This document shows, in pieces, positions 52,101 to 64,000 of a DNA stretch of 64,000 bases. Origin of the DNA: Ascidia mentula (Eukaryota > Chordata > Ascidiacea > Phlebobranchia > Ascidiidae). The stretch is from contig OX387198.1 in the NCBI GenBank assembly GCA_947561715.1, positions 9,734,001 to 9,798,000 on the forward strand. The letters are read 5' to 3'. A program made the translations under genes and the position numbers. The notes beneath the pieces are model-generated. The model was not told where the DNA came from, searched no databases, and worked only from the letters and a program-made list of their open reading frames with translations. The first letter of the stretch is position 1, and each line of letters starts with the position of its first letter.

Positions 52101-52946
52101 TCGCGACTTTTTCCCAATCGATTTTTCACAACGAAATTCGTATATTCGGCATATTTCAAATCCTTCTATTTCGTCGCTGCCATCAGACAATACAGTGCTG
52201 TTGCAGTCCACTTGTCCATCACCTACCATCCACCTCGGAATGCAAATCCGACTTCGGTCGCACTGGAACTCTTTAAACAAAAATAGATTGTATTTGTTGT
52301 TGTTGTTATCAACTGTTGTTTGTTTTTGACAGCTTGTTGCTAATGCTGCAAGGTATTTGTATAATGACCGAAACGTCGTTTAAACAAGTTTTCTTGCCAG
52401 AGGAGATTTAAATCATTGAGTTCGTTTTGGACATTTACCATTAGAGCGGCAGGGTATGTTAATTGTTTCCGATATCTGACAGCCGAAGGGCGTGTTCATA
52501 AATCTGCGGGCAACGCAGCGCTTTGTTGCACGACACCGCACTTCGTCGTCTGAGCACTGGAGCGGATCTGCAAACGAATTTTCAACAAAAATCACGTTTA
52601 AAAAAACGTTGTTGGATTAGTTAAGAACCCGAAAAGTAGCAATGTACATGTTATCACCTTTAAACCATGTTTACCGACCTACGATTTCATCGCTTCCGTC
52701 CGGACACACAGGGTTTGCGGTTTTCACGGACCCTCTGTAAATGCAATATCTTTTCGAACTGCACAGAAAGAATCCGTCCTCTGCCCTGCATCCCCGGGCG
52801 AGCTGTGAAGCCGGCTTGGCTTCATCTACAATAACATGAAATTAGTTTCAATTTTAAAATCAATAAAATTATTAAATTGTCTCACTTTTCTTGCTGAACT
52901 GTATCAGTATGCACAAACTTAAGATAAACCAGGAAGTCGTCTTCAT
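49113..52946 (-). CDS. LDLa-repeat GPCR (receptor gene 8)
   Basis: The model is complement(join(49113..50533, 50591..50786, 50843..50945, 50998..52270, 52439..52567, 52679..52825, 52886..52946)), 1109 aa. The leader is MKTTSWFILSLCILIQ. Exon 4 is two codons longer than in gene 1. The protein is diverged from genes 1-7 over most of the LDLa exons and from ICL1 to TM5, but three blocks are nearly identical to them at DNA level: the fifth LDLa module of exon 4, the start of exon 7 through TM1, and TM6-TM7. TM3 ends SYRLVSV; TM7 has NPIIY. The last intron is only 57 bp, a multiple of three, and contains no stop. The exon 2 donor (GTCGGT, chosen for phase) and the exon 4 acceptor are weak. Confidence 0.87.
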
Positions 52947-53421
52947 GCTGTATTACTGCGGCGGCAACTGTGCAGGCATTCTATTTCTCAGCATGTTCTT
53001 ATGGCGTGGGTAACATCTTAACACAAGTGGGTGGAGTTGAGAAGGGCAACAGGCAGTCATAATCACAACACAAAAGATGGCTAGACTTGTCCATTTTTAC
53101 TTGGCAAGTATGAATTACTGATTAATCAACACTTTTGTAACAAATGAAGTCTTTGTACTGTGGATGTTAACTGTTTGTTTCTGTATTACTTTGTTCGTGT
53201 AACCTTGCGTGGTCTCACTCAAGGCAAATCAAACCGTTTTCCCACACGTTGGATGTGTGGCTGCAGGTTTGTATGGGGAATTTCCCCGTCCTTATGATGT
53301 TGTGTTGAGTGGGAAACCCAATACAAAGCGCTTCCTGGGTGTGTATGAAGCCAAGTCTCGCTTGTTGTTGCTTTCAACAGATTTAAAGACGAAACAGCGT
53401 CTGCTAAACTGGAAACTCAAC
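52947..53421. promoter_or_regulatory. shared upstream interval of divergent genes 8 and 9
   Basis: Only 475 bp separate the two start codons, which point away from each other. Both promoters must lie here, unless there are untranslated upstream exons. I do not see a repeat or a recognisable core element that fixes either start site. Confidence 0.6.
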
Positions 53422-56400
53422 ATGATGGCGAGGATTTTGTTTGCTTTGTGTGTCATACTTGGGTCTGTGCCGAAAGGTTATAAATTTATATTTAATAATA
53501 CCTGCACCATATCAAAACGTGATACATTTCAGGAGACTCCAAAACATTAAAAATGTTTTCAAAAGGCTGCAGGGCCGAGGATGGATTTTTTCGGTGCAAG
53601 TCTGGGGATTGCGTTCACCGGGGCAGTGTCAGAGACGGTCGAAAGGAATGTTCAGATGGAAGTGACGAAAATATCGGCAAGGCCATTGCGAAGATACACT
53701 TGAAAATTAGTTACTTTATCGTCACAGATATATTTGGCTTGGATAGTATGTGCGCTTGAGAAAGTGTTTGCATACACCAAGTTTTACCTGCCTACATGAA
53801 CCAACCATACTTTTTAGCATTCGAGAAATCTAAAATTTGCTGATGAGGATTAGACTCGTTCGTTTAAAAATAACACAAACAACACAGGTGTCTTTATATC
53901 AACCCTGTGTATTTTCATGTATCTAATTTCTTTCGCAGAAGCCTTAAATTGCACCGACGACGAATGGGAATGCCGTGGATCCAAACTATGTAAGCTGCGT
54001 CGGTACCTAAACACTAAAGTCGGCTGCAAAGTAAAGGAGGGGATACACTTGCAGTGTAGGCCAGACGGTAGGCGTCAAATGATACAGCAACCAAAAAAAT
54101 CGACACAATTTTACAAAAGAATGCAATTGTTTCAGAGTTTCAATGTACAAAAGGAAAGACGTGCATTCCGAGGTGGATGGTAGGTGATGGGACGATCAAC
54201 TGCAATGCAGATCTTTTCCCCGACGGAAGCGACGAAATGGAAGGATTTCAGGAATGTTTGGCTACTGAATTCCGTTGCAACCAAACAGGAGACGAAAAAA
54301 CAAGGTGCATACCACGTGAATGGGTGATGGACGGCTACAAAGATTGCGAAAACGGAAGAGATGAAACGTCACCTTTGAAGAATTGCTATAATGAAACCGA
54401 GTTTGGTTGCAGAGTAAATGGAAGATGTGTTCTCAGATACCGCGTGTTTGACGGTCATCCAGATTGCCCTGACGGATTAGACGAAACCGGGCCATTGACT
54501 TCCTGCATTAAAGACAAAGAATTTCGTTGTCTCGACAACGGGCGATGCATTCCACGTTCGTGGCGAGGAAACCGATTTGTCAATTGCAAAGACGGAAGTG
54601 ACGAAATTCCCATGACTAAGAATGAGAGCTGTGTGGAGGGAGAGTTTCGTTGTCACAACGATAGAAGATGTATTCCCACTTACTTGTTATGTGATGGTAT
54701 GAATCATTGTGGCGATTGCAGTGATGAGATAGAAAGTTGCGATGAACCGAGAATGTTTCGTTGTCCGAATGAACCAGGCAAGTGCATCTTCTGGGGGTTT
54801 GCATGTGACGCTTTTCCAGATTGTGCAAATGGAACTGATGACATAAAGGTAATGCATGGTTTCAAATGTAGACGCGATCATACCTCAACTCAGCGATACT
54901 GCGCCGTACCCCAGTGGATGCTACATGATGATTTTGCAAACTGCGACGATGATTCGGATTTATGTTTAAGAGAAAACAACACATCTACTTGCACACGTTG
55001 TCTCGACGGAAAAACGGTGATTGCATCCCGGCAGATTTGTGACGGAATAATAGACTGCCAGGACTTCTCTGACGAGTGTCTTTGTTCAGACGGACGGAGC
55101 GACAAAACCATCCGACAGTTCTGTAATGGAGTGTCTTACACAAATAAAGAAAATAACTGTCCCATCGGAAGTGTAAAGTGCTTTGAACACGATATTAAGT
55201 GCCTGAAACAAAATGTGGTATGTGACGGAAAGGTTGACTGTTCATTGTCAAAAATAGATGAAATTTTGTGCACCAAACAAGTAAGAAACAGGAAAAGCGG
55301 TCAGGTGCGCGACTTTGAATGTGACCCACTGCATCCAGTTATATCAGCAGCTTTGCCTGGAAGTGGCTTTGAATCGTCGGTTGAATTATTTGTGCCTCGT
55401 TTAGCTACCAGGTGGGCTATTTTGGTCTACTCTAGAAGTTATGTGATGACAGATTTGAGACAAAAACTCACATTTTTTACTGTGATTCAGAGTATAAAAG
55501 ACGGCGGCTTTAAATTTTTTGACAAGCAAAAACCCCTATCTTAAATACGCAAATTGTAAATTACTAATTTTTTCGGCGTCCAAACCTCGATAACCTCCAC
55601 GAAAGATCGTATTCGGAGGCGTATCCCCGAGGGATTTTTCATAGTACACAATAATTATACTTTGTTCCGAGGATATTAAATTGCATCAACTGCAGTGGTA
55701 ATTTAGATATGTGGAGCGTTTTTCGATTAAATATGCGCAAATTATGAAAGAGATAAGTAAAAGAATGTAAAGCTGTTTTTTCGCTGGAAAGAATGTAAAT
55801 CTTTGAAGAATTCTCTTATTAAATTTAGCACTAAAGTATAATTAAAAACTCAACAAAAGACGCTTGGTTTTAGGTGCAACGGAATAACGGAGTGCCTAAA
55901 CTTCGAAGACGAATGTAGTTTGAGAGCAAACTGTTCCACTCGCCTGCCAATATGCGATATTATACCAAGCACAAATGTATGTTGACAACTACGTGGTTTG
56001 TATAAGGCGTAAATGATAAACAAAGGTCTCGCCTCACAACAGGAAACAGTACAGCCTGCTGGATCCTTCGGTATTTTCGTGCCTTTCACAGTGGAGGTAA
56101 GAATATGCGGTGACAAGAAGAACGTAGTTTTCGGCAGGTCGATATGTAATGGAGTTTTGGAGTGTCGCAATGAACTGGATGAACTTTACTGCTCTGAGAC
56201 AAGATTTGCCTGTGACGCTGGAACAACCGAATGGATTCGAGGTGACTCGCATGCAATTAAAACACATTTAACCTGTTTTCACAGTGCGCATGTTCATTCA
56301 AAATTAAGGTTCTGCGAAGGTCGTTAGCGTCCCCCTGGAGAAACGATGTGATGCAAAACTTCCAACAGATTGCGTTGATCAGTCAGATGAAATCAACTGC

Positions 56401-57744
56401 CCTGATAAAACTCATTTCTATTGTGAAAATGGAAATCCGCTCTTCGTCAAGAGGAGTCAAGTGCTCGATGGAAAGCAAGACTGCTCAGATTATTCAGACG
56501 AATGTCCAAAAGGCGTATTTAATGAGGGTGGAATATCATCACGCGAGGAACTCATCAAATCTTCCTTCCTTCAGGGCCTTATTTGGATTATGGCTTTCTT
56601 CTCTACATTCGGTAACATGTCGGTGGCTTATAAAATCCTAAAAAAACTCTGGAAACGTAGAAATAATCCAAAAAAGAAATCAAACGTGGCTATTGCCAAT
56701 GACATTATGATTGTGAATTTATCAGTGGCTGATTTTCTTATGGGCGTGGTTCTTTTCTCTATTGCCATAAGTTCACAATTATACAAAGGAAAGTATTGCT
56801 TGTTCGATAAATCGTGGCGCACAAGTAGAGCCTGTACAGCCGTGGGTGTTACCACCGTTCTGTCAAGCCAGTGCTCTGTTTTTACATTAGTTGCTCTTAC
56901 TTCATACCGACTATACACAGTTTGGAACCCAATCAAGAGCCAGCAAATGCGCTTACGTGTTGTATATGTTTGGATCGGTGTTGTGTGGCTTGTTTCGTTT
57001 CTGATGGCACTACTTCCTCTGTCGACTGCCTTAGTTAACTCCATGGTAACCCGGGTTTGGATTTCTTCTAGTGATTTCTTTCTATCCGACACAGTTGCTC
57101 TCGGTCCTTACCAGCAATTTTCTAAACGAATTTCTGCCCTTGGTTCTGTTAACAAGTCGACAATTTCATCGCCATCCGACTGGTACGGCATTGATCAACA
57201 CTTGCGCGAAAACTTTGCCAACTTTGCTCCAACAGTAAAAGGTTACTTCGGCTACTATAGCGAAAGCAGTGTATGCATTCCAAGACTTTACCTAACTAGT
57301 CCAGATCACGATAACAACCCAATGACCTCTGCAGTGATGACCTTCAATTTTGTAGCGTTAATGTATATTGTTATTGCCTATGTGTTGATATACAGACGAT
57401 CTACTGCTAATAAGATATCAAGTTCTGCCACAAAAAAATCTAACAAACTTCACAAAAAGATTACCATCCTTGTAGCCACCGATCTCACTTGTTGGTTTCC
57501 GTTGTGTTTTATGACATTTTTAAGTATGGGAAAGGTAATTCTTCCACCGATTGCCTACTCTGTGTCGGCTATTGTTTTTTTGCCTATTAACAGTTCGCTT
57601 AATCCTATTATCTACACTGACCTATTTTCGATTGTGCTGAAATCAGGCAGAAAATGTTTTTCTACTTTGCTTGCAAAATTTCAGAAGAAGCCTAATTCCG
57701 TGACTCAAGCATCACTTTCCAACCCCCAAACCACCCCACTTTAA
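53422..57744 (+). CDS. LDLa-repeat GPCR (receptor gene 9), most diverged
   Basis: The model is join(53422..53476, 53533..53676, 53939..54067, 54136..55411, 55874..55976, 56043..56241, 56309..57744), 1113 aa. Two adjacent ATGs open the leader (MMARILFALCVILG); the first is used here. The intron after exon 2 begins GCAAGG, a GC-AG donor, where the paralogues have GTAAGG. Exon 4 is three codons and exon 6 one codon longer than in gene 1. The intron after exon 4 is long (462 bp). The fifth LDLa module of exon 4 is almost identical to the other genes. TM3 ends SYRLYTV, TM6 has CWFP, TM7 NPIIY; the tail ends PQTTPL. The exon 1 donor (GTTATA) and exon 7 acceptor are weak, so these two edges are less certain. 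Confidence 0.87.
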
Positions 57745-58339
57745 ACCTTTCTTTTCGCAACTGATTGTATATTTTATATTGCCGAAAAAATGCAATTATT
57801 TTTGAAAAACATGGCCATTTTTATGGTCTTTAAATTTCTATCTGACGTATGAGAAACATCTGTTTGTAAATGTGTGTTACACAGCTGGGCGTAATATTAT
57901 ATTTTCAGCCAAATATACAGATGTAGGTAATGTGTAGCTTACTGTCGTGAAAATGCAGCGTATAAAGACAAGTTTTAACTGCAATTGTGCAATATTACGC
58001 TTCTACTCTATTCGCCGGACCAACAACAGGCAACTATAGGCAAAACTGTAAAATAACTGATTTGATGGAATGTGGCTAATGTCATAATATACGGACTGTC
58101 ATCGATGTGAAAGCGATAATACTTGTTTTGCAGAATTATTGCAGAAGTTGTGCAGCCGTATCAACATTTTACATTTCTATGAGTAAATACAGTGGGATTT
58201 CGACATTTTACGCTTGACTGGCACTAACTTTGTAAAAGTAAAAGCAATTTGGGGGTGTGTGCATTTAACTATTAATTTTTAGTTAAATAAACATGACCCA
58301 CCACCGTAGTGTTTGCAAGTGAAGCAATCTGGACACAGA
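57745..58339. other. interval between receptor gene 9 and the XKR gene
   Basis: This AT-rich spacer has no recognised feature except AATAAA at 58286-58291, about 540 bp past the gene 9 stop. That is a possible but distant polyadenylation signal. The XKR promoter or 5' UTR must overlap this interval. Confidence 0.45.
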
Positions 58340-61300
58340 ATGTCTCCGGGCCGGAAACAAAAAGACAAATGCTGCACGTTTGACTTTCCTGACATACCAA
58401 CACCTTGGCTCCTTTTCATCGAATTCGCTTTCACGTTTGGAACAACTATCGTCTATTTTGCTGATATTGTGACGGACGTCGTCACCTTAAGTATGTTTGA
58501 AAGCATGAAAATGATATTGATAACTGTTCTATTTAACTTGGTGTTTATTTTGTGGCAGGGGTTTACTGGATAAATGATTGGCATTATGCCTTTGCTATTT
58601 CACTGACGTTCATAATCCTACCATCAATCCTTCTGGCTGTGCTAGAGTACCGCTTTCTAAAGAAAACTCATGGCAAATCGTTTACATGGAAGACAATACT
58701 ACCTCGCACTATTTTAAATGTCCCATTTCAACTCACACTTATCTGGTACCATTGCAGACTGACCTACACATTTTTCTCAAACTGGCTGGATGACATAAGG
58801 TTTTCTTTTTGACACAAAATTCCTTGATGAAAATTACAAATATTTTTTTGTTTCTCGTGATAGAGGTGTAGATAAGGAGAAGACAACTTCCCAGTGGTAT
58901 GGTCCCACCACTTTAGAGAGGTCGCGAGGGGCTTCACTGTCAAGTTTAAATGAGCTGGATTTCTATCATAGGACAGTTGAAGATGAGGTAGGTGTTGCAA
59001 AGTGATTATAGACTGGGAATGTCCAGTCTTTTTGACTGAAGAGCCTAGTTTGGTTTGCAAATGATATTGCTGGAAACTTATGTTCTTGTTTTCATCACAT
59101 GTCGGTGTAAAATGGAAAAAAATCAACACACCTAAATTGCCCCTGCAGAATATATTTCTACTATGTACTATGTGTTTTGAACTTTGTTAGATTGTGTTTT
59201 AAACAGCATTGTTTGTCATTTTCAATGTTGCTCATTACCTGAGGATGGTTAAGTGCATGCATTTACTTCTATAAATCATTTCCATGTAAACATGTCATGT
59301 TATCTGTGGGACAAAAAGGATTGGATAACACCTATTCTGATCCAATAGTTTTTCTTCAGGATTCAAACATACAAGGAAGTGCTGTTGTATCACCACCAGC
59401 CCCCGCCAATCTATCCCTAAGCTTGCCCTCTTTGGCAGCAATTGATGGGGTGGAAGGTGAAAGAGAGAAGAGCAGTTGGTGGCAGAGGCTTACCAGGGAA
59501 CAGTGGCTTTCACATCTTAACACCCTTAAGCTGTCTGAGAGCATGCTGGAATCACTACCACAGGTATATATGTTGGCTCTCAAAACAAGTATATATATAC
59601 CCTGGTGTTTATTATTTTTTGTTTCACAAAGTGATGATATTTTAAGTGCATTCACTACAGAACAAATAAGATGGATCCAAATGATTTTGTAGGGGTCCAG
59701 AAAAGTTTACTTAGCATGTATATAAAAGTGGATCACATTATAATCTGTGTAATAGGATTAACAAACCAAGACAGTTGATCTTATGCGTTTGTTTGTTGTT
59801 AACAGCTTCTCATAAATCTCTATGTGATTGCCTACTACAAGGAGGAATCCTACACTATCCAATATCTGTCTGCAGTGTTGTCGTACTTGTCACTGTGTGG
59901 TGGGGTGGTGAGGTACGACAAAACACGCAAGGATAATGAGGCCGACCAGTGGATGGTGGACCGAACTTTACTGCATTCAAGGGCTTCACATACAAGACTG
60001 GAATGGCCGCAGATACTTTTTATAGCAGTATGTCTTAAACATTTTGTTTTTATGTTATAACTCTCACTGTCATTATAGCACTGTAAAAAAATTTCAGGTT
60101 TGATCAGATTTGTGGTGTATATATACTATATGTTTAGCTGTTAATCAACATATTACTTGCAGATGTACAAGGGAAGTTTTTTGGCAGCAAGAATTTTGGC
60201 ATTTGTCTTTTTTACCCTGTTCTACTCCTGGTACATTCTTATTCCTATTTTAATCCACTGGGGGATCATCCTGTGTTATTTTGTGTACCGTTGGTATCCT
60301 GACTTCAGCAAAGTAAGTTTGTATGTCTGTTTTTTGTGTTTTTATCAAAATAAACCAATGCAAGTCCAATGTAGAGAATAGGAAATATGTCAAAATATCC
60401 CATGTTACTGAAATTGGTCACATAGAACAATTGTGATCTTAGATGAATCCAATCATTTATTCGCATATTCTTATGAAACAATCATTTGTGCTCTAATTGT
60501 GCAGGTCAGTCGGCAGCTTCAACAGGCAGATTACAAGTACAGAGCTTACTTGTTCCTAAGCCACGACTTCATGTCTGTTTTTCATGCCAGCCTGATGGCC
60601 ATCTTCATCCATGTTCGTCCTTACTATCATGCATTTATTGACCAACCATACTGCTTCATGTTTTGGTGAGCACATAGTCAAAAGCAACTTGACTTATGTA
60701 ACGGACAGAACTGAGTATGATTTCTGTGGGTGCACTCATGCGCGGAAACTTATTTTGTGTTTGGGTTGTGCGCGTGCTTGTAATGTTGAGTTAGTGTATC
60801 CATTGCAATCTAGTTATTTGTATGTTATTTTAATGCCTTCTTGGCTGTGATCAGTTGCATTCTATTTGAATAAGGTGGAGCCGTGTAGGCATTTAGTTTT
60901 AAATCAGGTTTATTCTAGTTTTGTTTATCTGTTTGCCGTGAAACTGCAAATTGGAATAAAAGGTTGAGAATTGCACGCATATAAAAAAGTACACGGCAAT
61001 TAAGGATCTGTATCCTACAGACTTATTTTAAAAATATACCGGGGGATATATTATGACTTCAGTCATGAAAATATATTTTTTCTCTGCATCCCACTATTAC
61101 CAATTTATTCTCCAGTACTTCCTTTGTAAGGGCAATTCTCCCACCATGACTGGTGCACATGTTACTTAGTTGCAACAGATCATTATCAATAGCAGGTGTC
61201 TCTTGCTGTTAATTACAGTTCAAACATTTCGTCCATAACTTGATTTACCCGTACTGGTGTAAAACATATTTTCGGTGAGCTACGGACAGTGACCCTGTTT

Positions 61301-63409
61301 TGTCCTATTACGTCTCACCAGAGCAGATAGGTGACTAAGGGTGTTCTTGTCGGCCGACTAACCAGGTTACCACAGGTCATTAATCGTCACTTGACTTTCT
61401 ACAGGTACTACGTCGTTTATGTGACGGAGAACATAGCATTGTTTTTGCTCCCTGGGATAATATATTCGCTGCAAGGGAAGGACGACAGTCTGAAGTACTA
61501 TGAGTGAGTAAATTGCGGTACAAATACGTTTTTGTGCGAATTTAAACTAGTTTCGTTATATGGGACGATTCCGCTATGGTAACAACCGTTGGATTCTAGT
61601 TCAGTTGGTTTAAACATACAGGTAACGTATCTATTCTCAAGTCTTTTATCCGCCACACACAGGTATTATGCCCTCATGGCCACCGACCTCTTTCTCAACG
61701 CCGCAGGCTGTGCACTCTGCACTGTCTACTATCTTGCCGTGCACAAGATGAGAGCCTTCACTGCTCACGCTTACCCAACAGCTGCTGGGATGTTGTGTTG
61801 CTGTTGTCGTTCTGATCCTCAGGTGGTGGACGAGGAAGAGGACTTGTGGCTTCCAGTGAGGAGTGGGTGGACAGTGTGCAAGCAGGCAGAGACGAGTGAA
61901 ATCTTTTTTCTGACAAAGGAGCAACTTAAGTCTTTCCACCAGGTGGGGCTGTTGGTCATTTTTTATATCTAGTTGGTCTGTGTGGAACATATATCGGTCC
62001 GATAGGAAACGCTATCCGATTCAAATTTACAGTTAATGGGTTGGTGACAATTACATCAACGCCGAAACTTTTGCGCAGAGACCCGCAACTCGAACAGAAT
62101 CTTAAGTCATTAACAGAACTTTAATTGTAAACCTGTTTTTTTACATAATGTTACTCAGACTTCTGTACAAGAGCTTGGCGAACAAGTTACTTGGTTGGTT
62201 TTATCTTGTGATTGTGACCTTTTCAGGAAAATCGAGGGATCCAACCTTATGTATTCCACGTTGTGGTATGCAGTGCGCTGTAGATAATTATTGAAACAAA
62301 ACACATTGCTGAGATTCACTACGTTGAGCTACTAGGTCGTAAGCTCTATCTGACAAAGTTAATATCAGCAACCTCGCGTCTATTCGAAAACAGCACTATT
62401 TTTTTGTCATTTCTATTCCCTCCAGACGTACAACACAGTGGTGCGCAAGGATCGGCTGAAGGGACGAGCAGTGGAGTGTTTTATCGACGATCGTTGCAAG
62501 ATATTTTACGCCCCACGTTCCAAGATGCGCAAAATGACTGTGCAAGGATTCAACACCGATTCTCTTCCTCGCCCCTCCCTCCGGAGGTTGAAGGACACGT
62601 CCTCTCCTGATCCCGTCCACAACGACATCCTCCGTGATGAAGGTCGAGCACTTTTGGATGAACGGACTTCTTCAGATAGAAGGGAGATGGACAGGAGCGT
62701 GTCTTTCGAAGTGGATGAAACTGCTCCTAAGGAGGTTGAGAGAACTGCGGTCGAGGCAGACATAAGGTCCACCGAGGAAGCGACAGAACCGGAACCGGTA
62801 CCGGTGCTAAAACCAGTGCCCAAAGCTCGAACGTCTATTAAACGTGTTAGAGCACCAGCCTCCGATGAAACGAGTCTTCCTTACAGGGAAAGTAAGAATC
62901 GCGAAACTTCTCCGGATGAGGTTGTGGTAAACGACGTGGACACTGATAATGTTCGCCCTACTGAGGTACAAAAACCTGTGCAGCAGCCGCTTGCAGAGGA
63001 AGGGACTCCACCACGAAGACCACACCGTAGTGTTGATGCCCCTTGCAGTTCGGGTAGAAGAAACCATGAGAAAACTTCCTCTGCAGCAGAAAGTGACACC
63101 AACGGTTCCCACAGGCGCTCTTCACGAAACAAGGATGCAAACAGAGAAGCGAGAAACGAAAGGAGTTCATCTTCTCGAAATTCTGGGAGGAGTCGGAGGA
63201 GCCATGATAGTTCGACGTCGAGATCCCGGGATGCTGATCGCTCCTCCTCCAGAAAAACTCGTGAAAGAGAAGATCGCTCTGCTGCTGCTGGTCTTCCAGC
63301 GGAATCTAGTCATCCTAGGAGCGAGGATCGTGGAAAAGAGGTGGGGAACAGGGAGCAGGATGAAGACATAACGAATGAACATCCAGGCTGGAAACAGGCC
63401 TGGATATGA
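58340..63409 (+). CDS. XK-related (XKR-family) membrane protein
   Basis: The model is join(58340..58490, 58559..58799, 58864..58987, 59360..59563, 59806..60027, 60163..60312, 60505..60665, 61405..61503, 61663..61942, 62227..62265, 62426..63409), 884 aa, in frame throughout. The family motif ADIVTDVVTL (residues 41-50), the following TRVYW/NDWHYA region, LPSIL in TM2, SMLESLPQLLINLY and the later helices (FYSWYILIPILIHWGI; YYVVYVTENIALF) fit XKR4/6/7-type proteins; some vertebrate XKR proteins are caspase-activated phospholipid scramblases. An acidic and Ser-rich insert lies at about residues 131-225. The tail after about residue 600 is long, disordered and rich in Ser, Arg, Asp and Glu. Exon 10 is a 39-nt microexon. 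Start at the ATG at 58340 because it precedes the conserved first helix; an upstream TTG is unlikely. It is unrelated to the receptors. Confidence 0.88.
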
Positions 63410-64000
63410 GTGTCCAAAAATTAAATCATGGAATGAAGTTTAGCATACGTCTTATTATATTTTACTTTTTCATATAACTTGTGCGTTTTATCGGTGCTAA
63501 TGTTTTGTGCTTGTTGATTTTTATACCAGATTTCCACCCGTTGTGCGGTGCTTGCATTCTATCAAGTTTTCATATAAAAATTTTTTTAACGTTTGCATAT
63601 TCCCGTGCCGTTTTTTACCTTTGTCTCATATACCGCATAAACTTGTGCCGGTAGAACACAGGAAAAGTGACCCACCGAAGCGTCAATACGGTTCAGTTGA
63701 CTTCTACTCGCCCTTTCACGACTATTCTTCCTACACTAAATGCCGAGTTTAAAATATCCACTTCTGCGCGCGAATTTCTCTGTTATATGCAAATGTGCTG
63801 ACGCATCAGCTCAACGGAACAATTGACTCGTTCACACGAGGCGCCAGAGTGGTGTTGCGCAAGGCTTGTTTTTGTTGGCTGGGTGAGGGCATAGCGTGAG
63901 ATATCTCAATCTTCGCATACAGCAGTCTTGGCCGCCAGATGCTGTTTATAACTTCACGCTAAATGGAGCTTGTCATTATTTCCTTTGCCGGCATTGTGCT
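63410..64000. other. 3' flank of the XKR gene and window end
   Basis: No gene is supported with confidence. An open frame at 63507-63752 has no family features. An ATG at 63963 begins a hydrophobic run (MELVIISFAGIV) that continues off the window. It could be the signal peptide or first helix of another gene, but 12 codons are too few to judge. Confidence 0.3.

Noticed and set aside
62506..63382. Several open frames on both strands over the last XKR exon
   Set aside because: Low-complexity coding sequence gives open frames in other phases; only one frame joins the upstream XKR exons in phase.

Overview
The window looks like animal genomic DNA. It is AT-rich, its genes are split by mostly short (about 55-560 bp) GT-AG introns, and it carries a decayed non-LTR retrotransposon. 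The two protein families present are LDL-receptor class A (LDLa) repeat rhodopsin-type GPCRs, of the relaxin-receptor/GRL101-like kind, and an XK-related (XKR) membrane protein. The compact gene structure suggests a marine invertebrate, possibly a tunicate such as Ciona. That taxonomic guess is inference only.

Most of the window (964-57744) is a cluster of nine paralogous receptor genes. I could assemble each from start codon to stop codon as seven exons with the same phase pattern (1,1,1,2,0,1): a signal-peptide exon, two single-LDLa exons, one long exon with about nine LDLa modules, two small exons, and a last exon with two LDLa modules plus all seven transmembrane helices. All nine models stay in frame over 1098-1115 residues. 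Genes 1-6 are on the minus strand (964-5251, 6493-10713, 14069-18059, 24896-29176, 30446-34521, 35975-39835). Gene 7 is plus (43577-47270), gene 8 minus (49113-52946) and gene 9 plus (53422-57744). Genes 6/7 and 8/9 are therefore head to head, and genes 7/8 tail to tail.

The spaces between the genes record the cluster's history. The segment from base 1 through gene 1 is repeated almost exactly from 23927 through gene 4. Orphan pieces of the long LDLa exon lie upstream of genes 1 and 4. A badly decayed tenth receptor lies at about 39850-41290. A segment of about 1.8 kb containing a 695-bp foldback element occurs at 11.1-12.9 kb and, inverted, at 41.0-42.8 kb. A dead L1/Tx1-type LINE occupies about 19.3-23.8 kb on the minus strand. 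Blocks of near-identical DNA inside otherwise diverged paralogues point to gene conversion.

The right end (58340-63409) holds a single-copy XKR-family gene in 11 exons, with a long charged, Ser/Arg-rich C-terminal tail. The last 600 bp may reach the 5' end of another gene.

The receptors are predicted plasma-membrane proteins: a large calcium-binding LDLa ectodomain on a 7TM core. Two features shared by all nine are unusual: Ser-Tyr-Arg where D/E-R-Y is expected at the end of TM3, and a second extracellular loop of about 100 residues. Ligands and G-protein coupling cannot be read from the sequence.
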